DNA from: Haloferax mediterranei ATCC 33500
Lineage (GTDB): Archaea > Halobacteriota > Halobacteria > Halobacteriales > Haloferacaceae
Direction: 5' to 3'
DNA: 64,000 bases
NCBI RefSeq assembly: GCF_000306765.2
Contig: NC_017941.2
Span: 620,001 to 684,000 of the forward strand
Shown here: positions 16,467 to 26,160 of the stretch, one piece after another
Layout of the letters: every line of letters starts with the position of its first letter
How positions within the stretch are numbered: the first letter of the stretch is position 1
Notes under the pieces: generated by a model
Told to the model about the DNA's origin: nothing
Database searches by the model: none
What the model saw: only the letters and a program-made list of their open reading frames with translations
Position numbers and translations under genes: made by a program

Positions 16467-17819
16467 ATGGTACGACGACGATTGAGTCACCCGCTCGTCG
16501 CGGTTTTCGGAGCCGCGTTGCTCACGATTCCGTGGCTTGGCCTCCATACGGTCTTCGGCGCGGACCTCCAAACTGGCGTCACGGTTGCACTGAGCGGCAT
16601 CGCCGTTCTCGGCGCTTCCTTCCTCCTTGCGTGGGGAGCCGAGACGGCTGAAGCCGACGTGCCGCGGGCGTTCGCGCTCGCCATTCTTGCAGTGCTCGCT
16701 GTCGCCCCCGAGTACGCTGTCGACGCCCTCTACGCGTGGGAGGCTGGCATCAACCCCGGCTCACCCGAGTCGGCCGAAGCGGCGAGTCTCGCCGTCGCCA
16801 ACATGACCGGCGCGAACCGCATCCTCATCGGTATCGGCTGGTCGGCAATCGCCCTGTTTACGGTCGTTCGAGCGCGCAAAACCGGCGACGAAGCGGTTGA
16901 AAGTCGCCCCGGCTTCCTCGCCGATGTCGTTCGACTCGACCGCGGTATCTCGACGGAAATCTTGTTCCTCTTTCTCGCGACGATGTTCGCCTTCTTCGTC
17001 CCGCTCGGCGCGGGAATCGGCGCGTTCGACATGTTCGTCCTCGTCGGTCTCTACGTCGTCTACATCCTCGCGGCGTTGAACGCGCCGCACGAACACGAAG
17101 AACAGATTGGCGTGCCCGCATATCTCCAGTCGTACCCGCGGATGAAGCGCATCGCGACGACGCTCACGCTTTTCATCTTCTCGGGAATCGTCATCCTCGT
17201 CGCCGTCGAGCCGTTCGCCCACGGACTCGAAGAACTCGGTACGTCCGTCGGCATCCCGCCGTTCTTGATGATTCAGTGGGTCGCGCCGTTGGCGAGTGAG
17301 AGCCCCGAACTCATCGTCGTCGCCTACCTCGTCAACAAGGCGCGGTCGACCGCCGGCTTCAACGCGCTCATCTCCTCGAAACTCAACCAGTGGACGCTCC
17401 TCATCGGGACGCTCGTCCTCGTGTACAGTCTCTCACTCGGTTCCTACGGCCCGCTCCCACTCGACAACCATCAGGCGGGCGAACTCTGGCTGACGGCCGC
17501 ACAGAGCTACTTCGCAATCGCCATCCTCATCACGTTCTCCATCAGCGTCCGCGAGGCGCTTGCGCTTCTCGGTCTCTTCTTCGCCCAGTTCATCTACTCC
17601 GTCACGGGGATGGCACTCACACTGCCGATTCCCGGCCTCGGTGCTGTCACGTTCGACGGCGCAACGTCACTCATCGGCTTCTCGGTTATCTACCTCGTCG
17701 TCGGCACGGCGCTCTTCGTCGCCCGGCGGAAGGAACTCATGGCCGTCGCGAGACTCTCCATTCGGCGTGTCCGCGGTGACTACACGACCGGTGAGACGAC
17801 GGTCGCCGCCGAGGACTGA
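16467..17819 (+). CDS. Divergent sodium/calcium exchanger-family membrane protein
   Basis: 450 residues with about 11-12 hydrophobic helices. CaCA-like motifs are recognisable but altered: APEYAVDALYAWEAG (about residue 80) and ASESPELIVVAYLVNKARST (about 275), each followed by a segment resembling the GSN loop (NMTGANRILIGIGW; ISSKLNQWTLLIGT). The Glu residues of the ion site are kept in both repeats. It probably exchanges Na+ for Ca2+ or H+. Co-directional with the preceding exchanger, possibly the result of duplication of function in a high-salt cytoplasm. Confidence 0.78.
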   Translation: MVRRRLSHPLVAVFGAALLTIPWLGLHTVFGADLQTGVTVALSGIAVLGASFLLAWGAETAEADVPRAFALAILAVLAVAPEYAVDALYAWEAGINPGSPESAEAASLAVANMTGANRILIGIGWSAIALFTVVRARKTGDEAVESRPGFLADVVRLDRGISTEILFLFLATMFAFFVPLGAGIGAFDMFVLVGLYVVYILAALNAPHEHEEQIGVPAYLQSYPRMKRIATTLTLFIFSGIVILVAVEPFAHGLEELGTSVGIPPFLMIQWVAPLASESPELIVVAYLVNKARSTAGFNALISSKLNQWTLLIGTLVLVYSLSLGSYGPLPLDNHQAGELWLTAAQSYFAIAILITFSISVREALALLGLFFAQFIYSVTGMALTLPIPGLGAVTFDGATSLIGFSVIYLVVGTALFVARRKELMAVARLSIRRVRGDYTTGETTVAAED

Positions 17820-17894
17820 CCCGTCGTTCGAAGCTGAACGTCTCTCCTCGCCGGTTCCGACGCCCTTTTCGCCGACCTGAGCCACCCTCGAACC

Positions 17895-19214
17895 GTGATT
17901 GGAATCGTCGTCAGCCGCGCCGACAGCGCATCGGTTCACATCGGCGAGCACCTGCGTTCGCTTGCTGACTGGGACGAACAGACCGACGACAGCCGACCCG
18001 ACGCTGACGGCGGCGGCACCGTATACCGCCGCGGCGGCTTCGAACTCCGCGAGTTCGACGACCTACACATCTACCTCGACGACCCCGCCGAGGCGTTCGA
18101 AGGCGACCTCGACATGGTCGTCGTCGTCTCGCGGCACGCTGGCGAGACGGGACCGCTCTTGACCGCGCACTTCACGGGCAATTTCGGCCCCGCCGACTAC
18201 GGCGGCGAACCGGGTCACTTCGCCCGCGCGTGCCCGAATGCACAGCGCGCTGTGGTTGACGCCCTGCGCGACCACGCACCCGACGACTACGAAGTCGGTA
18301 TCGAGGCGACGCACCACGGTCCGACCGAACCAACCGTTCCCTCGATGTTCGTCGAACTCGGAAGCGGCGAAGACGAGTGGGAAGACCCCGCAGGTGCGCG
18401 CGCCGTCGCGGCCGCCGTGCTCGATATCGAAGGTGTCGCCCCCGACGCCGATCGCCAGCTCGTCGGATTCGGCGGCGGCCACTACGCCCCGCGATTCGAG
18501 CGCGTACTGCGTGAGACAGACTGGTGTGTCGGCCACATCGCGGCCGATTGGCAACTGAAGGCGATGGGGTCGCCGAACGAGAACCGTGACGTGCTCCGCC
18601 GTGCCTTCGAGGCCTCGGCGGCCGACCTCGCGCTGGTCGATGGCGACCGCGACGACCTCGCGGCCGCCGTCGAAGACGAAGGCTTCCGCGTCGTCTCCGA
18701 GACGTGGGTCCGAGAGACTGACGGCGTCCCGTTGAACCGAGTGCGCGACCTCGAAGCCGATATCACGCGCATCGAAGAGGGACTTCGATTCGGAGACCAC
18801 GTCGATGCCGACGAGTACGAGGTTATCTCGCTTCCAGACGGTCTCTTGGGCGAGGCACAGGGCATCGACCTCGATGCATCGCTCGATGCCGTCAGGGAGA
18901 CGACCGTGGCCTTCCACACGACCGAAAGCGGAGCGCGTGCACTCGGCCCCGCTGCCGTCGCGGGGGAGCACTACGACGACCTCGTCGAGCGTCTCTGTGA
19001 TATCCTTCGACAGAAGTACGACACCGTCGTTCGCGAGAACGGTCGCGTCACCGCGACGATGCGCGCCTTCGACCCCGGTGCCGCGCGCGAACTGGGAATC
19101 CCGGAGGGACCCGCGTTCGGGAAACTCTCGTCGGGGCAGGCGGTCGAATTCGACGGGAAGACTGTCACGCCCGAGGACGTGTCACAAGAGCGGGTCATCG
19201 AGTTCACTCTCTGA
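17895..19214 (+). CDS. dtdA: D-aminoacyl-tRNA deacylase, archaeal/plant type
   Basis: 439 residues from a GTG start at 17895 (MIGIVVSRADSASVHIGEHL). The catalytic domain holds HTGN-like LLTAHFTGNFG, THHGPTEPTVPSMFVELGS and GFGGGHYAPRFE, the zinc/histidine clusters of DTD2/GEK1, then GHIAADWQL. The C-terminal half (about 285-439) is the extension common in haloarchaeal DtdA. It frees D-amino acids mis-loaded on tRNA and may clear aldehyde-modified aminoacyl-tRNA. It lies just upstream of ftsZ1 in the same direction with a 148-base spacer, so ftsZ1 probably has its own promoter. Confidence 0.93.
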   Translation: MIGIVVSRADSASVHIGEHLRSLADWDEQTDDSRPDADGGGTVYRRGGFELREFDDLHIYLDDPAEAFEGDLDMVVVVSRHAGETGPLLTAHFTGNFGPADYGGEPGHFARACPNAQRAVVDALRDHAPDDYEVGIEATHHGPTEPTVPSMFVELGSGEDEWEDPAGARAVAAAVLDIEGVAPDADRQLVGFGGGHYAPRFERVLRETDWCVGHIAADWQLKAMGSPNENRDVLRRAFEASAADLALVDGDRDDLAAAVEDEGFRVVSETWVRETDGVPLNRVRDLEADITRIEEGLRFGDHVDADEYEVISLPDGLLGEAQGIDLDASLDAVRETTVAFHTTESGARALGPAAVAGEHYDDLVERLCDILRQKYDTVVRENGRVTATMRAFDPGAARELGIPEGPAFGKLSSGQAVEFDGKTVTPEDVSQERVIEFTL

Positions 19215-19362
19215 GTGAGTGCCGACCGAATTTGTGTGCTGACTTCTCAATTTTGTGCAGTTAGTGTGTCATTGACCTACACGAAATGGTGTCTTGTCGG
19301 ACAGGTGTCTGACGTAAGGGGGAAAGATAATTAGTCATCCTCCGTAAACCGTCTCCATAAAT

Positions 19363-20496
19363 ATGGACTCTATCGTCGACGATGCAATCGATGAGGCCGA
19401 GGACATGGGGGATGGGTCGGCTGAAGTCGGCGGCCCGACCGACATTAACCGGTCCGGGACGATGACTGATGATGAACTGCAAGCGGTTCTCAAGGACCTT
19501 CAGACCAATATTACGGTGGTTGGGTGCGGCGGTGCGGGTGGTAACACCGTCAACCGAATGCACGAAGAAGGTATCAAGGGAGCCAAACTGGTCGCCGCCA
19601 ACACCGACGTGCAGCACCTCGTGGAAATCGGTGCTGACACGAAGATTCTCATGGGCGAACAGAAGACGCAAGGCCGTGGCGCAGGCTCGCTTCCGCAAGT
19701 CGGCGAGGAGGCCGCTCTCGAATCTCAAGAGGAGATTTACGACGCTATCGAAGGTTCTGATATGGTGTTCGTCACGGCCGGTCTCGGTGGTGGCACCGGT
19801 ACCGGTTCCGCTCCCGTCGTCGCCAAGGCGGCACGCGAATCCGGTGCGCTCACCATCGCCATCGTGACGACCCCGTTCACGGCGGAGGGTGAGGTTCGAC
19901 GAACCAACGCCGAAGCGGGTCTCGAACGCCTCCGCGACGTTTCTGATACCGTTATCGTCGTCCCGAACGACCGCCTGCTCGACGCCGTCGGAAAGCTACC
20001 GGTCCGTCAGGCGTTCAAGGTCTCCGACGAAGTGCTCATGCGCTCTGTCAAGGGTATCACCGAACTCATTACCAAGCCCGGTCTCGTCAACCTCGACTTT
20101 GCCGACGTGAAGACCGTCATGGAACGTGGTGGCGTTGCCATGATCGGTCTCGGCGAGTCCGACTCCGAGTCCAAGGCCCAAGAGTCCGTCAAGTCTGCCC
20201 TTCGCTCTCCGCTTCTCGACGTGGATATCTCCGGTGCGAACTCCGCGCTCGTCAACGTCACCGGTGGCTCCGACATGAGCATCGAAGAGGCAGAGGGTGT
20301 CGTCGAGGAGATTTACGACCGAATCGACCCCGACGCGCGCATTATCTGGGGGACCTCCGTCGACGACGAACTCGAAGGCATGATGCGGACGATGATTGTC
20401 GTCACGGGCGTCGAGTCGCCCCAAATCTACGGCCGCAACGGCGAAGTTCAGGCGCAGGCCGAGGGTCGCCTCGAAGACATCGACTACGTCGAGTAG
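19363..20496 (+). CDS. ftsZ1: Cell division GTPase FtsZ1
   Basis: 377 residues. Tubulin-superfamily signature [15 protein letters not shown] at about residues 140-155 (T4 loop), [18 protein letters not shown] at 46-64 (T1), and synergy-loop [15 protein letters not shown] near 245. N-terminal acidic tail of about 45 residues before the GTPase domain and a short C-terminal stretch ending [11 protein letters not shown]. Haloarchaea have two FtsZ with separate roles in ring assembly and constriction; the gene neighbourhood (secE and nusG downstream, dtdA upstream) marks this one as FtsZ1. The ATG at 19363 follows an AT-rich patch (AAAGATAATTAG) at about 19323-19334. Confidence 0.96.
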   Translation: MDSIVDDAIDEAEDMGDGSAEVGGPTDINRSGTMTDDELQAVLKDLQTNITVVGCGGAGGNTVNRMHEEGIKGAKLVAANTDVQHLVEIGADTKILMGEQKTQGRGAGSLPQVGEEAALESQEEIYDAIEGSDMVFVTAGLGGGTGTGSAPVVAKAARESGALTIAIVTTPFTAEGEVRRTNAEAGLERLRDVSDTVIVVPNDRLLDAVGKLPVRQAFKVSDEVLMRSVKGITELITKPGLVNLDFADVKTVMERGGVAMIGLGESDSESKAQESVKSALRSPLLDVDISGANSALVNVTGGSDMSIEEAEGVVEEIYDRIDPDARIIWGTSVDDELEGMMRTMIVVTGVESPQIYGRNGEVQAQAEGRLEDIDYVE

Positions 20497-20658
20497 TCGA
20501 ACCACACCGTCGAGTCGCTGACGGCGCGGTTCCCGCTGACGCACTCGTCTCATTTGCAACCGTAACCCGGGAGACCCGTCTCTCTCGCGCCGAGACGCGC
20601 GAGCGAAGCGACGTGCATCAATAGATAGAAAAAGCCCGACACCCTAGGCCTCACCAAC

Positions 20659-20832
20659 ATGGACGTTAAGTACGACCTGAACAGCTACGTTCGCGTGTTG
20701 AAACTCGCGAGCACCCCGTCCTGGCAGGAGTTCTCTCAAATCTCCAAGATTGCCGGTGCGGGTATCTTCCTCGTTGGGTTGCTCGGCTTCATCATCTTCG
20801 CGGTCATGAGCTTCCTCCCCGGAGGCGTCTGA
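20659..20832 (+). CDS. secE: Preprotein translocase subunit SecE (Sec61 gamma)
   Basis: 57 residues: [20 protein letters not shown] followed by [16 protein letters not shown] and one transmembrane helix ([16 protein letters not shown]). This is the amphipathic-helix plus single-span layout of archaeal SecE, with the conserved basic Lys-Leu-x-x-x-x-P motif. It clamps the SecY channel. It sits 1 base ahead of the nusG start codon, the secE-nusG pair being conserved across bacteria and archaea. Confidence 0.95.
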   Translation: MDVKYDLNSYVRVLKLASTPSWQEFSQISKIAGAGIFLVGLLGFIIFAVMSFLPGGV

Positions 20833-20833
20833 G

Positions 20834-21286
20834 ATGCCCATCTTCGCCGTAAAGACCACCGCTCGCCAGGAGCGAACGGTTGCAGACATGATTGCGTCGA
20901 AGGATTTCTCGCAAATCCACGCCGTCTTGGCGCCCGACTCACTCACGAGTTACGTGATGGTCGAAGCCGACGACGACGGCATCGTCTCCCGCGTCCTCGA
21001 GGAGATTCCGCACGCACGCGGTCTCGTCGAGAGCGGCGGTATGGTCGGTACCTCCAGCATGGCCGAAGTCGAGCACTTCCTCTCGCCGACGCCGGACGTC
21101 GAAGGTATCGCCGAGGGTGACATCGTCGAACTCATCGCCGGACCGTTCAAAGGTGAGAAGGCGCGCGTCCAGCGCATCGACGAAACGAAAGACCAGGTCA
21201 CCGTCGAACTCTACGAGGCGACGGTCCCGATTCCGGTCACCGTCCGCGGCGACCAGATTCGCGTCCTCGACTCCGACGAGCGGTAA
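20834..21286 (+). CDS. spt5: Transcription elongation factor Spt5 (NusG)
   Basis: 150 residues. NGN domain ([19 protein letters not shown] to about residue 90) then a KOW domain ([22 protein letters not shown] at about 95-125). Spt5 with Spt4 closes the RNA polymerase clamp and aids processivity. Starts 1 base after the secE stop and is transcribed with it; downstream there is a pyrimidine-rich stretch (TCTCTCTTCTCTCTTC at about 21302-21319) that may end the transcript. Confidence 0.96.
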   Translation: MPIFAVKTTARQERTVADMIASKDFSQIHAVLAPDSLTSYVMVEADDDGIVSRVLEEIPHARGLVESGGMVGTSSMAEVEHFLSPTPDVEGIAEGDIVELIAGPFKGEKARVQRIDETKDQVTVELYEATVPIPVTVRGDQIRVLDSDER

Positions 21287-21521
21287 GTAGCCGCAACAAC
21301 GAGGTCTCTCTTCTCTCTTCGAGCATCTCGCCGAGCGGTGCGACTGCGCGGGGGAGAAACCGGAACCGAGGTCATAGCTGGGGTACCGTTTCCCCGATAA
21401 TATCGCCTCGAACAGTCTAACGAGAAACTCTTCGAACAATCTCACGAAACCCGTTACAAGTTCACCGCACGACGACGGCGACCCACCAGCGCGTCGTGGC
21501 GTGTCTCAGATTCTACGGTCG

Positions 21522-21824
21522 CTACAATGCGCCCTCGTCGCGGAGTGTCTTTACGACTCGATTTAGGTCGGCTACTTCTTCGACTGCCTCTTTAACGTCT
21601 TCGCGTACACGGACCGCCGAGGAGTCGGCGTCGTACGCGCGGACGAACTCCGCGCGGGTGTGTTCGTCGAAGGCGTGCCGAATCGCAAAGTAGCCCTCGG
21701 GGACAATCGTCCCACACACCTTACACTCGTGACGCTCGTGTTCCGTCGTCTGATGAATAATCGCACTTTCGACATTTTCGAACCGAGCGTCACACCCCTC
21801 GATTCCGCACTTCCACCGGGACAT
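21522..21824 (-). CDS. C2H2-type zinc-finger protein (DUF7565-like)
   Basis: 100 residues from the ATG at 21824 (MSRWKCGIEGCDARFE), chosen over a longer reading whose extra 22 residues lack the pattern. Finger 1: C-x4-C ... H-x4-H (CGIEGC, then HQTTEH). Finger 2: CKVC ... H-x4-H (HAFDEH). The C-terminal 40 residues are an acidic amphipathic helix. Small DNA- or RNA-binding role is likely but unproven. It faces divergently the PHP protein gene. Confidence 0.75.
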   Translation of the reverse strand: MSRWKCGIEGCDARFENVESAIIHQTTEHERHECKVCGTIVPEGYFAIRHAFDEHTRAEFVRAYDADSSAVRVREDVKEAVEEVADLNRVVKTLRDEGAL

Positions 21825-21952
21825 GTTCGACCCGACGGACGTGACTGACAAAACCGTTTCTTCGACTGTCCGGTGTTCGAGAAATAGCAATCCCTAACTG
21901 TCGGCTAATCTGACGTGCTCTTGTGAGCGGGAGCACGACGACACGGGTTGAT

Positions 21953-22687
21953 ATGCACGTGAAGATTCTCGACGAGCAGGTCGTCTCGCGTGCGAAGGCT
22001 CGTGGACTCGATGTCCTCGTCTATGCTCCCCACTTCGTTCGACTCCCCGATATCCGTGCCCGTGCGGAGCGCTTTTCCGACGACGAACTTCTCGTTGTCC
22101 CCGCACGCGAGGTGTTCACCGGGTCGTGGCACAACCGGAAACACCTCCTCGCAATCGGGCTTTCCGACCCCGTACCTGACTTCATTTCGCTCGACGGCGC
22201 GCTCGACGAGTTCGACAGACAGGAAGCGGCGACGCTCGTTCCCCACCCGGAACTGTTGACGGTGAGTCTGTCCGCCGACGATATCGCTCGCTATCGCGAG
22301 CACATCCACGCCATCGAGACGTACAACGCCAAAGCATTCTCCCGGCACAACCGGCGGGGTCGCGAAATCGCCCGCGAGACGAATCTCCCCGGGTTCGGGT
22401 CGTCGTACGCCCACCTCCGCGGTAGCATCGGTGAGGCGTGGACCGAGTTCGACCGTGACATCGGCTCCGAAGCAGACCTCGTCGACGCACTCCGAGAACG
22501 GGCGGAGCGCCGCATCGTTCGTCGCGCCGGCCTGTCGCATACGCTCCGCGGCGCAGTCGAATTTGCCCACCTCGGGTACGAGAACTCGTGGGGAAAAATC
22601 GACCGACTCCTGCTCTCGGGAATGGAGCCGACGCACCCGAGTCACATCGCCTACGACGGTCGGTTCGACGACGTGAGCGTCTACTAA
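21953..22687 (+). CDS. PHP-domain-like protein
   Basis: 244 residues from the ATG at 21953, chosen because MHVKILDEQVVSRAKARGLD is the expected N-terminus. Pattern matches PHP/PolIIIA-C phosphoesterases: APHFVRLPDI near residue 28, EVFTG (a possible metal ligand), HKLLAIGL-like and VPHPELLTVSL near 100. The usual starting HxH is reduced to MHVK, so the metal site may be incomplete; a few haloarchaeal PHP-associated proteins look the same. C-terminal 60 residues contain RRAGLSHTLRGAVEFAHLGYENSW. Substrate unknown. Confidence 0.75.
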   Translation: MHVKILDEQVVSRAKARGLDVLVYAPHFVRLPDIRARAERFSDDELLVVPAREVFTGSWHNRKHLLAIGLSDPVPDFISLDGALDEFDRQEAATLVPHPELLTVSLSADDIARYREHIHAIETYNAKAFSRHNRRGREIARETNLPGFGSSYAHLRGSIGEAWTEFDRDIGSEADLVDALRERAERRIVRRAGLSHTLRGAVEFAHLGYENSWGKIDRLLLSGMEPTHPSHIAYDGRFDDVSVY

Positions 22688-22702
22688 TTCGGATTTTGCA
22701 GC

Positions 22703-23227
22703 TCAGACCATCGCACCGAGCGATGCCGCGGCGTCAGCCAGCGACACGTCGAGCGAGATGAGGTAGTAGTGAATCCCGGCGAGGACGCCGAGTTCCGCGA
22801 CTGTGATGACGACCGTGACCGCATCGGCGTGCTTCGAACTCGTCGCCACGCCGGTCGGCAGGTCGTACTCTTGCGACGACAGGGGGTAAAAGAGGGCGAT
22901 GCCGCGTTTCGACCCGACCATATCGAGGACGTAGTGCGTGGCGACACCGACCCAGACGAAGTGGAGATTGTTGAAGACTATCGGGAACGCGAGGAACGCA
23001 ATCAACACCGGCAGATTGTGGAGCGTCTTGCGGTGCTTGCCGAAGGCGGTGTCCACGTCGGGAAACAGCGCACCGAGGACGACCGGCAGCGACAACTGTC
23101 CGATTTTCTGTGCGAGGAGAAACAGCGAGTCGACGGTCGGTTCGAACGTTCGCGGGTCCACGGTGAGAATGACGCCGAGCCCGAGCGCCAGCAAGATGGC
23201 GTTGAGCACGTGTCCCTTCTTGTTCAT
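22703..23227 (-). CDS. YdjM/DUF457-family membrane protein (metal-dependent hydrolase-like)
   Basis: 174 residues from the ATG at 23227 (MNKKGHVLNAILLALG). Four hydrophobic segments alternate with the family motifs LFPDVDTAFGKHRKTLHN (Asp-Asp plus His cluster) and GVATHYVLDMVGSKRG. The motifs match the inner-membrane YdjM/YfhO group, sometimes called LexA-regulated hydrolases, and are likely catalytic metal ligands at the membrane surface. The stop lies 16 bases from the end of the PHP gene (convergent). Confidence 0.8.
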   Translation of the reverse strand: MNKKGHVLNAILLALGLGVILTVDPRTFEPTVDSLFLLAQKIGQLSLPVVLGALFPDVDTAFGKHRKTLHNLPVLIAFLAFPIVFNNLHFVWVGVATHYVLDMVGSKRGIALFYPLSSQEYDLPTGVATSSKHADAVTVVITVAELGVLAGIHYYLISLDVSLADAAASLGAMV

Positions 23228-23329
23228 GCGCTCAGACTGGACTGCCGGGATACAAAGCTTTCCCACAGAACCGACCGACAGCGACGCTTCGGACTCGGCC
23301 CGAACGCGCCGTCGACGAGCGTGTTCCTG

Positions 23330-23857
23330 TTACTCGCCGTTGGCGACCGACGCAACCTCGCCTACGAGCAGGCGCAGCGCCCCTCGCGCGATTTGCTCTT
23401 TCACCTGCGTGCGCGAGCCATCGTACTCGAATCGTTCGACGCGAGTGTAGGAGTCCCCACTTCCCCACGGTGCGGCGAAGGCGATACCGACGAAGACGGT
23501 TCCGACCGGCTTTCCGGGGAGTCCGCCGTCCGGTCCGGCAATACCCGTCGTTGCCACACCCCACGTCGTGTCAGCGACGTCGCGGACGCCAGCAGCCATC
23601 TCGCGGGCAACCGGTTCCGAGACGGCACCGTGTTCGTCCAGTGCCTCCCGGGAAACGGCCAGTTCGTGGCGCTTGGCGTCGTAGGAGTACGTCACGAGCG
23701 AGCGGTCGAAGTAGTCACTTGACCCCGGGACGTCGGTGAGGAGCGACCCGATAAGCCCTCCCGTACAGGACTCGGCGACGGCGACGGTGTGTCCCGCGTC
23801 GCGGAGGGCGTCACCGACGCGGACTTCTTCGGGTGGGTCTGCTGCGAACTCGCGCAT
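23330..23857 (-). CDS. CinA C-terminal domain protein (NMN amidohydrolase-like)
   Basis: 175 residues from the ATG at 23857 (MREFAADPPEEV). Motifs VAESCTGGLIGSLLTDVPGSSDYF and VTYSYDAKRHEL, then GVATTGIAGPDGG, are those of the CinA/PncC domain, which deamidates nicotinamide mononucleotide in NAD recycling. The N-terminal molybdenum-cofactor-like half of full CinA is absent, a common stand-alone form. Divergent from the Get3-like ATPase gene with 126 bases between starts. Confidence 0.9.
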   Translation of the reverse strand: MREFAADPPEEVRVGDALRDAGHTVAVAESCTGGLIGSLLTDVPGSSDYFDRSLVTYSYDAKRHELAVSREALDEHGAVSEPVAREMAAGVRDVADTTWGVATTGIAGPDGGLPGKPVGTVFVGIAFAAPWGSGDSYTRVERFEYDGSRTQVKEQIARGALRLLVGEVASVANGE

Positions 23858-23983
23858 AGGTCCGCACACGGCCGGACGGGTCAAAAACCGCCCGGCGGCG
23901 ATATTACGCCAACCCAATTCTGCCGTCCAACCTATAGTTCCGAGACCGAGAAGTACACAAAGCCACGCCGTCACGGGTCGGAC

Positions 23984-25198
23984 ATGGACATCGACGTCGA
24001 GCCAACAGACCGCCCGAACGACGACGGAGACGACGCTGGCACCGACGACAGCGGCCCGGCGGAAATCGAGGTGGAAGTCACCGACCGCGAGGAGGTGACG
24101 ACGACCGACAGCGCCGACCTCCCCGAGGGAATCGACGCCCCGGAGTACGTCCTCTACGGCGGCAAAGGTGGCGTCGGAAAGACCACGATGGCGGCCGCGA
24201 CGGCGCTCGCCAGCGCGGCCGACGGAACGTCGACGCTCGTCGTCTCGACTGACCCCGCACACTCGCTTTCGGATACGCTCGGCGTCCCAGTCCCCGACAA
24301 GCCGACGCGCATCCGCGAGGATGTTCCCCTCTATGCGGCCGAAATCGACCCCGACACCGTGATGGAGGGACCGTTTGCGGGGGGAGACGGCGACCACGCC
24401 GACGAGATGGAGTACGATACCGACGACTACGACGACGACAACCCCTTCGGCGACGACGATTCGACTTCCCCGTTCGGCGGTATGGGTGACACGATGGGCG
24501 GGTTCGAGGACTTGCTCGGCGGCGACGGCCCGATGGGAATGGGTGGTCCGATGCCCGGTGCGGACGAGGCCGCGGCGATGCAGCAACTCCTCGAATATCT
24601 CGATGACCCCCGGTTCGACCGCGTCGTCATCGACACTGCGCCGACCGGTCACACGCTTCGCCTGCTCGAACTCCCAGAACTGATGGACTCGATGTTGGGT
24701 CGCATCGTCCGCATGCGCGAGCGCTTCTCCGGCATGATGGATAATATCAAGGGAATGTTCGGCGGCGGCCCGGACGAGCAACAGGCCGGGATGGGCGACC
24801 TCGACGACCTCAGAGAACGTATCGAACGTCTCCGCGCGGTGCTCCGCGACCCGACGCGAACCGATTTCCGGGTCGTCATGATTCCCGAAGAGATGAGCGT
24901 CGTCGAATCGAAGCGTCTCGTCTCCCGTCTCGACGAGTTCGGCATTCCGGTCCAGACGCTCGTCGTCAATCGCGTCATGGAGTCAGTCGAGGACGTGGCC
25001 GACGTAGACCCGAAGTGGGTCGAATCACCCGACCTTGAGAACTGCGGTTTCTGTCAGCGTCGGTGGCAGGTTCAACAGGATGCGCTCCGCTCCGCGACGA
25101 ATCTGTTCCGTAACCGAGACGTAAAGCGCGTGCCGCTTCTCGCAGACCAGGTTCAGGGAGAAGACGCCCTGCGCGTCGTCGCAACCTGTCTTCGATAA
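23984..25198 (+). CDS. ArsA/Get3-family ATPase
   Basis: 404 residues from the ATG at 23984. After a 45-residue acidic N-terminus, the deviant Walker A GGKGGVGKTTMAAATALA is at about residues 57-73, switch motifs STDPAHS and DTAPTGHTLRLL follow, and CGFCQRRW near 358 gives the CxxC zinc pair that bridges the Get3 dimer. Between about 125 and 195 is an acidic then Met/Gly-rich insertion (MGDTMGGFEDLLGG, MGMGGPMPG), matching the methionine-rich groove region that holds tail anchors in Get3. Arsenite-pump partners are absent, so tail-anchored-protein targeting is more likely than arsenic export. Confidence 0.88.
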   Translation: MDIDVEPTDRPNDDGDDAGTDDSGPAEIEVEVTDREEVTTTDSADLPEGIDAPEYVLYGGKGGVGKTTMAAATALASAADGTSTLVVSTDPAHSLSDTLGVPVPDKPTRIREDVPLYAAEIDPDTVMEGPFAGGDGDHADEMEYDTDDYDDDNPFGDDDSTSPFGGMGDTMGGFEDLLGGDGPMGMGGPMPGADEAAAMQQLLEYLDDPRFDRVVIDTAPTGHTLRLLELPELMDSMLGRIVRMRERFSGMMDNIKGMFGGGPDEQQAGMGDLDDLRERIERLRAVLRDPTRTDFRVVMIPEEMSVVESKRLVSRLDEFGIPVQTLVVNRVMESVEDVADVDPKWVESPDLENCGFCQRRWQVQQDALRSATNLFRNRDVKRVPLLADQVQGEDALRVVATCLR

Positions 25199-25224
25199 CG
25201 GCTTTTCAGGCCGAGATAGCTGTT

Positions 25225-26070
25225 TTACGGGAGCTTTCGTGCGAGACCGAAGAGCGCGTCCCGCCACGTATCCGGGAGGAACCGCCCGAGAACGCCAACT
25301 CGGGCGACGGTGCCCGGTTGGTAGCGCGCCTGTGGCTTGGTCGAACTGGCGGCGTTGACGATATCTTCGGCGACTCGCTCCGGCGGAACCGCACCGGGGC
25401 CGCCGCCGCCGAGCGCCTGCGTGTCCTCGAACAGTTTGTAGAACTTCTCGTAGGCCCCGGAGCGTTCGACACCCTCGTTGTCCTCGCCGTTGCCGCTGAC
25501 TTCGTCCTGTAAACGCTGGTTGAACTGCGTCTCGACCGGGCCGGGTTCGACGAGAACGGCGTCGATATCGTACGCTTCGACCTCCGCGCGGAGCGCGTCG
25601 GTCATCGCTTCGAGTGCGAACTTCGACCCCGAGTAGACGCCGCCGCCGGGGAACGAGATTCGACCGGCGACGCTGGAGACGTTGACGATGGTCCCGTCAC
25701 CCTGCGAGCGCATGTGGGGGAGCACGGCACGGGTGAGACGGTGTGGGCCGTAGACGTTCACGTCGAACTGGTCGTGGACTTTCTCGGTGGGAACGTCCTC
25801 GATAGGACCGAACTGCCCGTATCCGGCGTTGTTGACGAGACAGTCGATGCGTCCTTCTTCGTCGATGATGCGGTCGACGACGCGGTCGACGTCCCCTTGG
25901 TCGGTCACGTCGAGCGTCGCGATATTCGCACCGCGGTCACCCAGCGTCTGGATATCTGCCGGGTTCCGGGCGGTGGCGTAGACCTCCCACTCCTCGTCGA
26001 GGAAATCGAGCGCCGCCGTGCGCCCGATACCCGAGGAGCAACCGGTGATGAGGACCGTCTTTTGATGCAC
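25225..26070 (-). CDS. Short-chain dehydrogenase/reductase
   Basis: 281 residues. Classical SDR: TGCSSGIGRTAALDF nucleotide-binding motif at about 8-22, NNAGYGQFG at about 85, catalytic Ser in VNVSSVAGR and YSGSKFALEA giving Tyr-x-x-x-Lys at about 153-157. The C-terminal 60 residues are longer than minimal SDRs and resemble the retinol-dehydrogenase-like or DHRS group. NAD versus NADP cannot be read with certainty; TARNPAD after the second strand suggests NADP. Substrate unknown. Convergent with the Get3-like gene. Confidence 0.9.
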   Translation of the reverse strand: MHQKTVLITGCSSGIGRTAALDFLDEEWEVYATARNPADIQTLGDRGANIATLDVTDQGDVDRVVDRIIDEEGRIDCLVNNAGYGQFGPIEDVPTEKVHDQFDVNVYGPHRLTRAVLPHMRSQGDGTIVNVSSVAGRISFPGGGVYSGSKFALEAMTDALRAEVEAYDIDAVLVEPGPVETQFNQRLQDEVSGNGEDNEGVERSGAYEKFYKLFEDTQALGGGGPGAVPPERVAEDIVNAASSTKPQARYQPGTVARVGVLGRFLPDTWRDALFGLARKLP

Positions 26071-26160
26071 GTCGGTAGGTCGAACCCCGCGCTGTTAAGT
26101 GTACGCGGTTCAGCACGACGGAAAATACGTGAAGACAAGCAGGAACGATTCGATAGTCAG

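Noticed and set aside
23858..24781. N-terminal extension of the CinA frame to 483 residues
   Set aside because: It runs antisense through the Get3-like ATPase; the CinA domain begins at 23857.
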